Below are positions 1 to 10,483 of a stretch of DNA of 64,000 bases, piece after piece; position 1 is the first letter of the stretch; each line of letters opens with the position of its first letter. The notes under the pieces were generated by a model. It ran no database searches. It was not told where the DNA came from and saw only the letters and a program-made list of their open reading frames with translations. Made by a program: the position numbers and the translations under genes. This DNA comes from Eonycteris spelaea (Eukaryota > Chordata > Mammalia > Chiroptera > Pteropodidae): the NCBI GenBank assembly GCA_003508835.1, contig PUFA01000171.1, positions 1,926,501-1,990,500 on the forward strand, read 5' to 3'.

Positions 1-445
1 CTGCCATTTGTGACAACACGGGTAGAACTGGAGATAATCATGCTAAGTGAAATAAGCCAGACAGAAAAAGTTGAAAATTACATGGTATCACTTATATGTG
101 GGATATAAACCTGAAAGCAACAAATGAATGGAACAAACAAATAGAGACTCATGGACATGGACTATAGACTAGAGATTACCAGAGGACTATAGAGTAGTGG
201 TTGCTGGTGGAGTGGGGGAGGAGAGGGGAGGTAGATGGGGTAAAGAGGGTCAAATATAGGGAGGTAGGAGGAGGATGAAATGGGTAAAGGGGTTCAAATA
301 TATGGCAGCTGAAGGAAACTGGACTTTGGGTGATGAACAAACACACAATAGAATAGACAGATGTCAAATGATAATATACTCCTGGAAATTATATGATTGT
401 ATTAACCAATGTTACCCCAATAAACTTAATTTAAAAAATATTTTT
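1..445 (+). mobile_element. LINE-1 3' end (5' part lies outside the window)
   Basis: The stretch opens in the typical L1 3' region (gctaagtgaaataagccaga) and runs through a G-rich 3' UTR (about 200-290) to an AATAAA-containing, A/T-rich tail near 418-445. The layout matches the end of the L1 at 22800-23190. ORFs read here on either strand are non-coding 3' UTR. Confidence 0.85.
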
Positions 446-481
446 TAAAATGTTCAAAATTGTAGTGAATTTTTATAAGAA

Positions 482-567
482 TTTATTTGAGCCAAACTGA
501 TGATAGTTGTCCCAAAACCTTTGAAATCTTGCTCCCTGGAACTTGTTGTCAGTTTGGCTCAAATAAA
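482..567. repeat. Perfect 19-bp inverted repeat with 48-bp spacer
   Basis: The left arm tttatttgagccaaactga (482-500) is the exact reverse complement of the right arm tcagtttggctcaaataaa (549-567). The right arm runs directly into an A-rich tail. It could be two opposed copies of one repeat terminus, or a foldback element. I cannot name the family. Confidence 0.9.
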
Positions 568-660
568 CTCTTTACAAAAAAAAAAAAAAAGAAAAAAGAA
601 AGAAAGAAAGAAAGAAAGAAAAGATAAAAGAAAAAAAAAAGGAGAGAACAACAACAACAA
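568..660. repeat. A-rich / GAAA simple repeat
   Basis: A poly-A run of about 14 bases is followed by GAAA repeats, a second A-rich run and a short CAA run. It looks like a degenerated retroposon tail attached to the right arm of the inverted repeat. Confidence 0.9.
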
Positions 661-924
661 AAGAACAATTGAACAAAGTTATCTCAAATGCTCCAGAGAG
701 TAATGGTTTTGCAACTTCCTTTATACATTTAAAATTAAGTAGGGAATGTATGGAAGAGAAAAAGCAGGGTGGTCATTGGATTATAGGATAGTTGACAAGA
801 TTATGTGTTTTCTTGAGGGTGGTTAAAGTTTAGTTCAACAGTGTGTTAACCTAGATGCATGAGAACAACAGACAAGTCTTGCTTAAGAAAAAGATAAATC
901 TTTTACTAAAGAAGTTATATGTCT
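661..924. other. No recognised feature
   Basis: AT-rich DNA without a coding signal. It may continue the unnamed repeat whose terminus forms the inverted repeat at 482-567, but this is not established. Confidence 0.4.
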
Positions 925-1008
925 AAATTATATAAATATCTAACCATTATGCCATATATCTGAAACTAATATAAAATAATAACGATTGTCAACTCCAATT
1001 GAAAAATA

Positions 1009-1009
<1 letters not shown>
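925..1009 (+). mobile_element. Short LINE-1 3' tail fragment
   Basis: The text ctgaaactaatataaaataa followed by gtcaactccaattgaaaaat is the usual terminal motif of many mammalian L1 3' ends. The copy is very strongly 5'-truncated, and its tail has become the tetranucleotide repeat that follows. Confidence 0.75.
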
Positions 1010-1046
<37 letters not shown>

Positions 1047-1047
1047 C
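1010..1047. repeat. (AAGT)n microsatellite
   Basis: About nine uninterrupted AAGT units lie at the end of the L1 tail. This is the common pattern of a poly-A tail seeding a short tandem repeat. Confidence 0.95.
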
Positions 1048-1184
1048 TTGGATATGACTTCTTTTAAAAAAAGAAGTTAATTTGTCTGGGTTGGGAATAC
1101 CCACCATGACCTGCCCAGTTAGGAAGTTATGATCGAATCGTCTTGTGAGGTTATTTTCCATAGAACAACTTTTTCATCCATGCT

Positions 1185-1275
1185 CCCCAGCCTCCAAAAC
1201 TATGAGAAACAAATGTTTATTGTATAATTCACCCAGTTTATGGTATTTTGTTATAGCAATCTGAATAAAAAGTTT
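1185..1275 (+). mobile_element. MaLR-type LTR 3' fragment
   Basis: The phrases cagcctccaaaactatgaga, aaatgtttattgt, cacccagtttatggtatttt and gttatagcaatctga follow the 3' end of the MST/THE1-like MaLR LTR consensus as I recall it. Only the LTR end remains and there is no internal sequence. Confidence 0.6.
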
Positions 1276-1689
1276 TCACGATCTTTAGAGATTTTGAGTG
1301 GCCTCATGTGAAAGAGTAGTTAGGTAGTTAGGTAGTAAGGCAATGAGAAGAACTGCTGTTGGTGATCACTACCAGATGGCGTCAGAATTTTCTGATCATA
1401 CAAATTTTTGAGCTGGTGTTCACCATTCTGAGTGAGTCAACACGTTTCAACTGTGAGAAGGTTTAAATTTAACTTTAGAAAGATTTAAAACCATTCAAAC
1501 CACACTGTGAATATTTTTATATCAAGATGGAATCTTTACATATTTAGCACTCTTTTTGTTTATAACTAGCTCATAAATATTCATGTCTTTCTGTGAACAA
1601 TCTCATCATTAAAACTTCTCAGTGAAAGTATTCCTAAATAATTACATTAGTTAGAATCTACTATACAGGATCTTTTCTTTCCTTCTGTA

Positions 1690-1960
1690 AATTAAAATAT
1701 ATTTTAGCTGAGATTTATTTATCTGTTTGTGTATACAACAGACATTTGCATCAGATGTTCTAGGTGCCTTGCTAAGAACACAGCAGCAAATAAACTGAAA
1801 TGAGTTCGCTGCTTTTGTGGAGTTTACATTCTAGTGGAATTAAACAACAAACAGGTAAGAACAATTTCTGATAGTAATAAGTGCTCTAAAGAAAATAAAA
1901 TGTTACTTAGATAGAGAATGACTAGGGAAAGTTTAATTTACATGGGGAATTGGGGGAACA
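1690..1960 (-). mobile_element. Ancient mammalian repeat, L2-like end plus downstream part
   Basis: It begins with the reverse complement of an L2-type end (caacagacatttgcatcaga, tctaggtgccttgctaagaa). It continues with gtggagtttacattctagtg and a section on 'aagtgctctaaagaaaataa'. The same order of phrases occurs at 24595-24890 and 59800-60925. Heavily diverged. Confidence 0.6.
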
Positions 1961-2715
1961 GCCTAATCTTATTGTAGAATCCTCTTGCTATGATGAGGGA
2001 GAAATAGTAATTCCATAAGCCATAGTATATGAATGAATTTTTATTTCAATTTAAAGAAGACTTTAAGATATTTTAATCTTTTAATGCAGACATATACAAA
2101 CAATTCAAAATATATGCTTCTTTGATTATTTATATACTAAATTTGATGATATAAAAATACTTTAATTTAGGTGTATATTCTCTAACTAGAAAGAGATTTG
2201 AACTTTCTCTTCTCTAAGTTTCAATTCATTTGATCAGTTTGTGGTTTTTACATTTGTTCTTCAGGTGACTTTAGATGTCTTTGAAAACCACCTGAACAGT
2301 GCAGGGAAGACAATAAATCACCAAGTAGATTGTCAATTTGCGTTATCATTTAAAAAAAATGCCTCTAATTTCAATATTTGAAAAACTATTTCTTGAAGAG
2401 AGATAAAATTATAATTTTCTTCCAGTTGTGAGGTCATTTAGAAATGATTTTTCCCTGCTGCTGCTCTGTAAAACTTTTGGGAGCTAACAGATGTACCACT
2501 GTTGTAGCTACAAAAACTATTCTGTTTTTCTCTAAGAACAAGAAAAGAATCCAGAATAGCGAAGTAAGAGTGATGAATGGAAATATGCCCCCTCTCTCTT
2601 TTGCCAATGACAGTAAAATACTTGCATACTAAATGACAAACTTTTTTTAACTCCCCAAATATTGCCATTCTACCATTTGGGTATTCTATTCTAGAGATAT
2701 CTCAGATAAGTATTA
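1961..2715. other. No recognised feature
   Basis: AT-rich, apparently single-copy sequence. Short ORFs on both strands (2438-2668) overlap each other without codon bias or homology that I recognise. Confidence 0.5.
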
Positions 2716-2757
2716 CAAAACAAAAACAAAACAAAACAAAAACAAACAAAAAAAAAA
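2716..2757. repeat. A-rich (CAAAA)n low-complexity run
   Basis: Imperfect CAAAA/CAAA units end in a run of A. Confidence 0.9.
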
Positions 2758-3064
2758 CTTAACAGTTTGCTGAACTGAGTAAGTGAAAATCAATATTGGT
2801 TCCTTCCCAAGCCTTGGGAACAGAGAGAATTTCTTATATTAGTTTCCCTCACTCTTCTGGAAGATTTATGAGCTGAATGGTAGCACCAGTTTGTATACCT
2901 CAGTGATATTCAGTGTAGAGTTCTAGAACAAATATTGGAAAGAGGTAAATAAGGCCAAGAATCAAGAAGTTTGAGGAAATTATAAGGAGATAATCATCTG
3001 ATTTAAGTTTAAGGCACTTAACATTTTCAGCTTATATCCAGTTGAATGTTAAGATGCGTTGGGC

Positions 3065-3470
3065 TCCAGTAACACAAATCCTCACTTGAAATGGCTTAAA
3101 TGATAACAACATTGATTTTCTCATATAACACAGTGTCCAATATTGACAATTGAATGGCTCAATGATGCCATCAAAGATTTAGATTCTTTGCATCCCTTTG
3201 CTTTGCTGTTCTTAGGAGTGGTTTTATCCTTTTGTTTCTCTCTTTGCTGGAAGATGGCTGCCAGTGGTCACTGGGCTATGAATGTTCTTTTATATGTCCA
3301 GAAGAAGAGAAACCCTGTGCCATAACCAATCTGATTTTGGGTTAAGTACACACTCCAAACCAATAACATTTGCCTGGGGACTGCCAGGCACAGATTGCTC
3401 TATAATTTAGACTAGTCATGATCAGGAGGCAGGGATAGAATCAGGTTTCCATAAAAGCACATAGCTGTGT
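3065..3470 (+). mobile_element. Old mammalian interspersed repeat, family also at 49995-50475
   Basis: Phrases such as ccagtaacacaaatcctcac, gaaatggcttaaatgataac, acattgattttctcat, ggctcaatgatgccatcaaa and gaagatggctgccagtg recur in the same order at 49995-50475 (ccagtaacataagcttgact, ggctcagtgatgccataagg). I know this as a common eutherian repeat but cannot assign its name safely. Confidence 0.6.
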
Positions 3471-4002
3471 GGGAGAAAAGTTATTTAAAGAGTAAATGGG
3501 AAATGGGTGTTGGGTAGGCAATCAATATTATTTTTTATTTCAAGATACTAAGACAATTTGCAAATGAGATTACAAGGCAGAAAGCTTTGAAATAATCAGA
3601 AGAGAAAGAAATATTCCAAACTGGAAAGAAGTTGACCACAAACAACAGACCAATGATCTAGACATCAATCTTAGTTCAAAATTAAGCATTGGTCATGAGA
3701 TGCTGCAGACAATTGATCAGATCATATACCTCTCACTCTATCAGCTATGTAAACACCATGAACTCTTCCTTTGTCAGCCCCCCAATTTTCATTCTAGTCG
3801 TCCTTTCATTCTAGACCTCTTGCCAAAGAGCAAGCATTTCTTTCTTACTATTATCTTTCATCTGCTCCATCATTCTTTCTCTTGAATCTTTAATTAAAAA
3901 GCAATCCTTTTACAATCCTTTATTTCTTCCCCAAATGCTTTCTTTTCTTTTCTTTGCAGTCTGAAGTATTTGAAGAAGAGCCAGCATTCGTTTACACAGT
4001 GT
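3471..4002. other. No recognised feature
   Basis: AT-rich sequence with pyrimidine-rich patches near 3770-3960. No repeat consensus or coding signal was recognised. Confidence 0.5.
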
Positions 4003-4052
4003 GTGTGTGTGTGTTGTGTTGTGTGTGTGTGTGTGCACGTGCGTGTGCGTAC
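4003..4052. repeat. (GT)n microsatellite, interrupted
   Basis: GT dinucleotides are interrupted by TTGTGTTG and then decay into GTGCACGTGCGTGTGCG. The alternating purine-pyrimidine run includes CpGs. The ORFs across it are artefacts of the repeat. Confidence 0.95.
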
Positions 4053-4229
4053 ACAAAGGCGAAGGTGTTTGTTAAAAGGGATATGAGTACCATCTCCTCT
4101 ACACACCTTCACCTCACCCCACCCTACTCTGGTTGGCCCCTTGATTTGGGTATACATGTAGCTTTATCAGCTTGAGTCAACCTAAACCCCATCTCCCTAT
4201 CAAGTCAAAGGAATTATATACAGCAAGGG

Positions 4230-4720
4230 AAAAATCGTGTGAGGTTAGGGAAGGCTTCACAAAGGAAAGACACTTAAAACTGACAAGGTACAGTCTAGAC
4301 AGAACAGCAGGTGTTGAAAAACTCTATTTAACATGATGAGATTACTAAGTGAGGAATGAGAGATGAAGCTGGACAAAGAAATAGGAGCCATAACTGGTGG
4401 TTTTTAAATTCAGATCTATCCCTGCTAATTCTGACTTCATTCATCTGGGGTGGGGTCTGAAATTAGATATTTTTAAAAAGCTCCCCAGATAATTCCAATA
4501 TACAAGTGAACGAAGAATCACTGCTCTAAAGAGACATTGAAGTATCTTAAGCAGGATAAAGAGAGTCAGATTTGGGTGGAATAGTGTACAGAGAAACTAC
4601 TTGGAATGAGAGGGGAATCTCGAGAAGCAATATGAGAGTTGGAAAGCAGCTGTGCCTTGAACTGTAGAAAGAGGAAATGGCCATCATAATTATATTCTTT
4701 AGAGAGGTCAGGATTGGGCC
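4230..4720 (-). mobile_element. Long unnamed mammalian repeat, interrupted by MER5A
   Basis: The pieces ggttagggaaggcttcacaa and gagaggtcaggattgg recall sections of the long repeat seen better at 29220-30580 and 59800-60925. The MER5A-like element at 4393-4535 splits it. Orientation is given by analogy with the L2-like end of the other copies. Confidence 0.45.
4393..4535 (+). mobile_element. MER5A-like hAT DNA transposon remnant
   Basis: The MER5A layout is visible: a 5' end near actggtggtttttaaattca, a middle block with attctgacttcattcatctg and ggggtggggtctgaa, then agctccccagataattccaa and a 3' end near 'gaatcactgctc'. Non-autonomous, without coding capacity. Confidence 0.65.
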
Positions 4721-5009
4721 TGAAAAGAGATTACTGGATTTCTCTTATTAGCATTGTTTGCAAAAGTAACTTCAATTCCTCAGATCAAAAGGACTGAAAG
4801 TCACCTGGGTTGAGGGGTGAATAAAAAGTAAAGAAGGGAGAATGTTTGGTTGTGGATTGATGATCACTGTAGGAAACATGGAGCCATTTATAATTTAGTA
4901 TGCAAGTGGCTGAGATGTTTTTATGTTGAGAGGAAATCATCTGTTTTACCAAAAACATGGATGAAAGCAATCTATAATTTTTATATCACTTTAAGCCCAA
5001 GATAAATGG

Positions 5010-5830
5010 ACCCTGTGACATGATCACCAATATAGCATACATGGTGAGAACAGACCACCACTCTTATCACTGTGATAAGAACATACCAACCTTGTAACAA
5101 GTAGGATGTGACCTTTTTCTGTTCAGCACTTATCAGATCACACCCAGAGAACTGTATTCCATTTTGGGCATCATTCTTTTTTATTTTTTTACTTTTTTTA
5201 ATTTTATTTTTATTTTTATTTTTATTATTTTTTTTAGGCAAGGCAACCCTTGGTTGACCTCACAGATTGCAACGACCTTGTCAGCTTACAATTCCTTATT
5301 TATTTTATTTTTGTATTTTTTTATACCTACAGCACCCGGTCTTGCTAGGTGGCCTCTCATCCAAGTACTAAGCAGGCCCAACCCTGTTTAGCTTCCAAGA
5401 TCAGATGGGATCAGGCTTGTTCAGGGTAGCATGGCCATGGACTTGGGAGTCATTCTTTAACACCTTTTAAGAGGTTTAGCAACAAACTGGGGTCTTTTCA
5501 GAGGAGAGTGACCAAAATATTAAAGGGGGTAAATACTATGTCGTGTGATATACAGTTGAAAAAACTGGAAATATTTTGCTTGGAGAATAAAAGATTTGAG
5601 TGGGCCTAATATTTCATGTATTTGCAGATTATGATGTGGAAGATGGAGGGGGCATTCTATAAATGCTTGGGAGACAATTCTTAGGCTGTTTCCAAAAAGT
5701 ATCCTGGGAACCTAGAAAAATAGAGACAGCTTTTCCCAAGTCAGAATAAGAATGATTACAAGAATAGAAAAGCAGTGGCCTCCCCAAGAGAAGCCAAATT
5801 TGGTGGTTTAAATCAAAGGGGAAAATATGA
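5010..5830 (+). mobile_element. Ancient mammalian repeat split by the 5S-SINE
   Basis: The left part (to about 5163) ends with cacacccagagaactgtatt and ccattttggg. The right part resumes after 5459 with aagaggtttagcaacaaact, agaggagagtgaccaaaata and ttgcttggagaataaaagat. Joined together they read like one old mammalian repeat consensus, so the SINE came later. I am unsure of the family name. Confidence 0.5.
5180..5442 (-). mobile_element. 5S rRNA-derived SINE (MEG-RL-like), full length
   Basis: Read on the minus strand from 5442, the first ~120 nt follow 5S rRNA: gtccatggccatgctaccct, then gatcttggaagctaaacagg, cttagtacttggatgagagg and gggtgctgtaggtat. A separate body follows (5240-5290, related to tgtgaggtcaaccaagggtt) and then a long A-rich tail (poly-T/A at 5180-5235 on plus). 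16-bp flanks ttgggcatcattcttt (5164-5179) and ttgggagtcattcttt (5443-5458) abut the element and differ at two positions, as target-site duplications do. Such elements are transcribed by Pol III from the internal 5S promoter and retroposed by L1 machinery. 5S-derived SINEs of this kind are known from fruit bats. Confidence 0.88.
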
Positions 5831-6092
5831 ATGGAACAAGAGAACTAGTGTCTAATGACCAATGGAGTATAGGGTAGGTCAAGGCAAAGTACCCTTTCTA
5901 AGTTTGGAAGCCAATGTGGTTGCTTTCTGCAACTTAAGTATAAGGGACAAAGAGAATCCTAATACTAGATAAAAACTATGAGGGTCTGGAATGTATGACC
6001 TCCTATCTCTATATCTAGAGGTATTTATCTATACTTCTATATGTAATACATTCTCATTAATATAAAAATCCAAATAATACATAATAAAAAAA
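5831..6092. other. No recognised feature
   Basis: AT-rich, no coding signal or repeat recognised. It may include further old repeat sequence near 6000-6090. Confidence 0.4.
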
Positions 6093-6093
6093 A

Positions 6094-6117
6094 TGTGTGT
6101 GTGTGTGTGTGTGTGTG
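6094..6117. repeat. (TG)n microsatellite
   Basis: Twelve uninterrupted TG units after an A-run. Confidence 0.95.
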
Positions 6118-7009
6118 GTTTTCACATTTGAGGGCTTTCAGTGAATGATACTGGTTACTCATCCAAGTTCAGACACAAAGAAAGATAAAGAGTCAGGCAG
6201 ATAGACATCAAAAAGTCAGCTTTATTGTAGCTAGAACTAACTACTGTAGAACACAACCTAGGTGGGAGGCAGTGGTCGGCCTTGCAAATACCAGACTCCA
6301 GGATAGCACTTATCTGCCTGGGGACCCTACACAATCACCTAAAAATATTTCTTGAAATTCTGACAAGTTAATGTTCTCAGAGGCTGCATATTTGGGCTCA
6401 CTAAGCAAAAGAGGAAACATTCACTTGAAAGTGATTATAAACAGTCACACTTTCCCCTACTTGAAAACAAAAGATAAGGTTGGCTTTTACCTTTAAAAAC
6501 TTGGATGGCTCTTCCTGTATCATGATCGCCTGATGTGCAGAGGCATTGTGACAATTTATTAGAAAATAGTAAAACAGCCGAAATGTTGGATTCAAAGGTC
6601 ATACTCTGATGCAATTTCTTTCCTGGTTCTTTTGGAAACTTTGGTCAGGAAATCTCTTGCTGATGTAGTTAGTGAGTAAAGACAATGCAAATCTGATAGG
6701 GAGAAGGTCTGTTAATGAACCAAAAGTATACTAGCGAGCAACTTGAGCAAATGCATGTGGAACAGCTCTTTCTTGTTAAAGCTGAAGAACTTTTACAACT
6801 GATAGTATATATTTCCTTCAGTTGCCAGAGTTCCACTTTTGATGCAGTCCACAATTGTCATTTGCTCTACTTATCTACAGCTTCCATTATCTTTGATGAT
6901 ATCTGCCAAGTCCTCATCAGGTCTATGCTTAAATATGTTCAGCAACAAGCAGCTTCTTATGCCTAAAACAGCATTATTAAAGTCTTATCTCCTTGTATAA
7001 AAAATGATC
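6118..7009. other. No recognised repeat; mostly single-copy
   Basis: No transposon consensus recognised. A short open stretch at 6715-6963 reads on the plus strand as 83 residues with a hydrophilic start (MNQKYTSEQLEQMHVEQLF) and many Gln. The opposite strand is also partly open (6669-6854). No start context, splice sites or family assignment supports a gene, so I leave it as non-coding or possibly a decayed pseudogene. Confidence 0.4.
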
Positions 7010-7375
7010 TTCATTGCATTATTAGTTTTAATAGTAATAAAAAATTAGGAAGAACATATATCAATTAGTAGGGGAACTAAATTTATTGAAATTCTAAATA
7101 TAATTTTTAAAAAGTAAGTTGTATCTGTATATATCTACTTGAAAGAAAAAGTTTACAACATATTTTAAGTCAAATAGAAAGAGATGCTGTAAAATAGTTC
7201 ATATAATATCATCCTGAGTTTTGTATAAAAATATGTAAAGTTTATATCCATCTGTAAAAAATGTCTAGAAAGATAAATTTCAAACAATTTCAAACTGTTA
7301 ACAGTGACTTCCTGGGGGGGAAGATGGTGGGAACAACTTATTCCTACTTTTTTTGTTTCCACTGGGAGAAGAGTT
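7010..7375 (+). mobile_element. Old L1M 3' UTR fragment
   Basis: The order 'aagagatgctgtaaaatag', tcctgagttttgtataaaaa, aactgttaacagtgacttcc and tggggggg-aagatggtggga matches the 3' UTR style of old L1M elements (a 'gatcccatttttgtaaaaa ... ttaacagtggttatctctgg' pattern). Confidence 0.6.
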
Positions 7376-7409
7376 TGTTCTGTATTCTTGTCTCAAAAAC
7401 ATCAAGATA

Positions 7410-8180
7410 TTGATACTGTCCCTAATTCACAATTTTAATGTGATCCCAGTAAAAACTTCAATACTTTTCTTTGTAGCTAGACAAGTTGATATGAAATAAA
7501 GTTCATATGGAACAATAAACATCCTGGAATATCTAGGAAAACATGGTGAAGTCAGAGCTACAAGGAAGGACTAGACATGCCAGCTATTAAAATATACCAC
7601 AAGGCCTCTGTAATTAAAACCATATGATATCAGTGCCTACATAATCAAACAGACCGATGAAATGTAATTGAAAGTCTAGAAATAGCCCTAACTGCATATG
7701 AAAATCTCATCTATGATAATGATGAGATCACAAATCCCTGGGGCAAAGATGGACTTTTTAATAAATACTATTGAGACAAATGGGTAGCCATTTAGAAAAA
7801 AATGAAATTAAATTCATTCGTCATACCTCACATAAAAATAAACTCCAAGTGAAGCAGGGATCAAGTGTAAAAAGAAAAACTGTATGAGTACTGGAAGAAA
7901 ATATGTGTGAATTTCACTTTAACTCCTACATAAGAAAGAGCTTCTATGACTCAAAATCCAGATGCAAAAATATTGATAATTTTTACTACATTAAAAAAAA
8001 ACTTTTGCATGGGCAGAATTATACCATAAACAAAGTCAAATGTCAAATGACAAATTATAAGAAATATTTTTTTATTATATATTAGAGATAAAGGGGTAAT
8101 ATCTCTAATACAGAAATAATTTTTTAAAATTGAAAAGATTAACTACCCTACTGAAAATGGGGAAAAGACATGAAAAACAA
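7410..8180 (+). mobile_element. Old LINE-1 ORF2 fragment, non-coding
   Basis: The sequence follows the L1 ORF2 C-terminal half: gatcccagtaaaaacttcaa, atatggaacaataaacatcc, ccacaaggcctctgtaatta, then ctggggcaaagatggacttt and actgaaaatggggaaaagac. Many stops and indels show it is long dead and more diverged than the L1 at 19976-23190. Confidence 0.8.
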
Positions 8181-8194
8181 CCCTCAAAAAGATA

Positions 8195-8415
8195 CAAAAG
8201 TACAATATGTGATCCTGGACTGGATCTGTATTGGAGATGGAAAAAAAAATGTAAAGGACACTATTGTGACAATTGACAAAATCAGAATGTGGACTTGTAG
8301 ATTAAAGTGTTGTATTTATTTAAAATTTCCTGAATTTGATTACCATACTGTGGTTATGCAAAAAATATCCTTGTTCTTAGTAAATATACACATTAAGTAT
8401 TAATGGGTAATGGGG
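8195..8415 (+). mobile_element. Old L1-type 3' end fragment
   Basis: gatcctggactggatctgta, a section on 'attgtgacaattgacaaaat', 'gaatttgattaccatactgt' and ggttatgcaaaaaatatcct follow a common old mammalian L1-type 3' end. The family name is uncertain. Confidence 0.5.
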
Positions 8416-8496
8416 TATGATATAAATGGTTCAGAAGATACATGCAGGTGTGCTTCTAATGCTTATTAAAGTTTGAGACCTACTGGTTTAAAGCAG

Positions 8497-8665
8497 GAAT
8501 CAGCAAACTGTTCCTGTAAAAAGGATGCAACAGTAAATATTTTCTGCTTTGTGGACCAGATGGTCTTGGTGGCAAGTATTTAACTGCTGTTGTAGTACGA
8601 AAACAGCCATTAAGAAAAAATGAATGGCTGTGCTCCAATAAACTTTATTTTTAAAAACAGGTAGC
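8497..8665 (+). mobile_element. hAT-type DNA transposon remnant
   Basis: aatcagcaaactgttcctgt, cagtaaatattttctgcttt, gtggaccagatggtcttggt, tgaatggctgtgctccaata and aactttatttttaaaaacag match a well-known non-autonomous mammalian DNA transposon. A partial copy lies at 17845-18015 on the minus strand. Confidence 0.65.
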
Positions 8666-8819
8666 AGGATTTGCCCCCCGCCCCACCCCCAAATCAGAGT
8701 TATATTACTTTCAGAAAAAAGGAAGAACAGATGTTAGGAAAACAGTCATTTTGCCACAGGTACTTAGCATCGGGCCTGGCATTTGGTTCTCACTGAGTAA
8801 TAGATACCACTTTTTTTTA

Positions 8820-9020
8820 AAGTCATAAATAAACTTAAACTTTTACTTTAAAACTAAACTGAGAGAAAAATTACAACAATAGTAAAGGTAGCACCCTTTA
8901 CCAGATTCTCTAAGTTTTTAACATTTTGTTCCATTTTCTTTATTCTCCTTCCCTCTTTCTCACTTTCTCTCCCTCTCTCCTCTCGTCCTTCTTCCCCCCT
9001 TCTCTCTCAGAATAAACTTC
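8820..9020 (-). mobile_element. Probable L1M fragment with pyrimidine-rich tract
   Basis: aaaattacaacaatagtaaa and ggtagcaccctttaccagat recall the antisense 3' region of old L1M elements. A CT-rich tract (8935-9010) follows. Weak assignment. Confidence 0.35.
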
Positions 9021-9024
9021 ATCT

Positions 9025-9385
9025 GTAGTCTCTTTTGCAGTTAAATGTGTCCACATGACCATATACTAGCCAATAGAAAGTAAGCTAACGTGAGGTGTGC
9101 AACTTCAGAGAGATACTGTTAAAAGGAAGACATGCCCCCTGTCCCTGCACTTCTCTTGCAGGCTAGAATGTATAGATAATGACTAGCCATCCTGGGCCAG
9201 ATGCATGAAATCAGTTCCGTTGGGATAGGAGAACAAAAATGTAGAAGGAACCTGGGTCCCTGACATGAGTGCTCATACATAGACTGTTGGTTGAGAAAGA
9301 AAAAACATTCTATCTTATGTAATCCACTTATTTTAGCCTCTACTAGAACATCAAGGCTCCATGATAAGTGGTACTTTGACATCAT
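9025..9385 (+). mobile_element. Old LTR-like mammalian repeat
   Basis: The series tgtccacatgaccatatact, agccaatagaaagtaagcta, ttaaaaggaagacatg, gaacctgggtccctgacatg and aaaacattctatcttatgta follows an old eutherian LTR-like repeat. Probable relatives are at 38600-39185 and 57600-57975. Name not assigned. Confidence 0.5.
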
Positions 9386-9399
9386 AAGCATTGTCAGCA

Positions 9400-9625
9400 T
9401 TTCATGGAGGTTAAGAGCATGAATTCTGGCTCTAAGTATAAATCCTGGTTCAACTACTTACCAGCTATGTGGCTTTGGGGAAGTTATTCAATGTTCTTCA
9501 GCCCTCTCAACTTTGAAATGCTTACCTAACTTGTTAACGCATTTTGATGGTGAAATGACCTGTTACATGTAAAGTGCTCAGGGCAGGGCTTGGTGTGCAG
9601 CAAACATGAGTCTTAACTATTCTTA
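9400..9625 (+). mobile_element. MIR SINE
   Basis: ggttaagagcatgaattctg, tcctggttcaactacttacc, agctatgtggctttggggaa and catgtaaagtgctcagggca follow the tRNA-derived MIR consensus over almost its full length. Confidence 0.88.
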
Positions 9626-9639
9626 CTCCCCATACATAC

Positions 9640-9785
9640 TTGGAAGGTGGGTATTGTCTTGAACATTTTGAAGATGAGGAACTTGAGACTTAGAAAGGCT
9701 AACTAACTTGCCCAAGATTATGTAATTAATAAAATAGTGGAGCCAGGATTTGAACTCATTTTACACCTAAATCTATGCTTTTACC
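9640..9785 (-). mobile_element. MIR SINE, opposite orientation
   Basis: gaagatgaggaacttgagac, ctaactaacttgcccaagat and agccaggatttgaactcatt are the reverse-complement MIR core. It lies tail to tail with the MIR at 9400-9625. Confidence 0.85.
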
Positions 9786-10444
9786 TTCTATAAAATGTGA
9801 CTGTGATTATAATAATGCAGAGCAAATCCAGTGCTGGAGTACCCAGTAGACAAACCAAGTACATGCTTCAGGTAGCCACAGAATAGAGCACTCCTCCCTC
9901 AAAAAAAAGAAAGAAAAAAAATACTTCGAGTCACTTTATATTTTTAATATGGTCTTAGAGTGATCATCTTAAGAAAAACAAGAATTTTGTTAGGCTTTTT
10001 GATAGTTATTTTCTGCTCCAGGGTTACTTTTATGTGAGTTAAATTGGGGGTGAGGATGGGCCCCGAGAGTGATTAGAAACTCCATGCTTCGAGTAGTAGT
10101 GAAGTGTTAACCCAGCCCTGTGTGAGACACAGATTTCAGTAATATCACAAAGGGTAGGTATCTTTTTTGTAGGACTTTTTATGTAACCCCCATGCAACAA
10201 TTGGTTTGACCCATGCGCTCTCAGACCTAAGACTTGATAGGCTGCCAAACACCTTAAAGTATAGTTAATTGTAGCTCCGATTGTAACTAAGTGCTTGAGG
10301 GCTCTTAATTATCTCTACAAGTTTTATCAGAGGTTCACTGGAAACTGAGGATGGGAGAGTGGGGAGGAAGAATCTCAGGAGCTAGTGTGATGTTTGTAAT
10401 TTTTATTTTCCTTTTTTTCAAACACAAATTCTCTAATTCTTTAA

Positions 10445-10447
<3 letters not shown>
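9786..10447. other. No recognised feature, apparently single-copy
   Basis: The section 10040-10350 shows no repeat consensus and carries a few CpGs (for example at 10064, 10089, 10217). Without alignment it cannot be called conserved. Confidence 0.4.

Positions 10448-10482
<35 letters not shown>
10448..10482. repeat. Poly-T run of 35
   Basis: Thirty-five consecutive T lie immediately 5' of the 5S-derived sequence. They could be the tail of an opposite-strand retroposon now lost, or the insertion target. Confidence 0.95.

Positions 10483-10483
<1 letters not shown>

Noticed and set aside
3894..4175. Cys/Val-rich and His/Thr-rich open frames
   Set aside because: They are artefacts of the (GT)n tract at 4003-4052.
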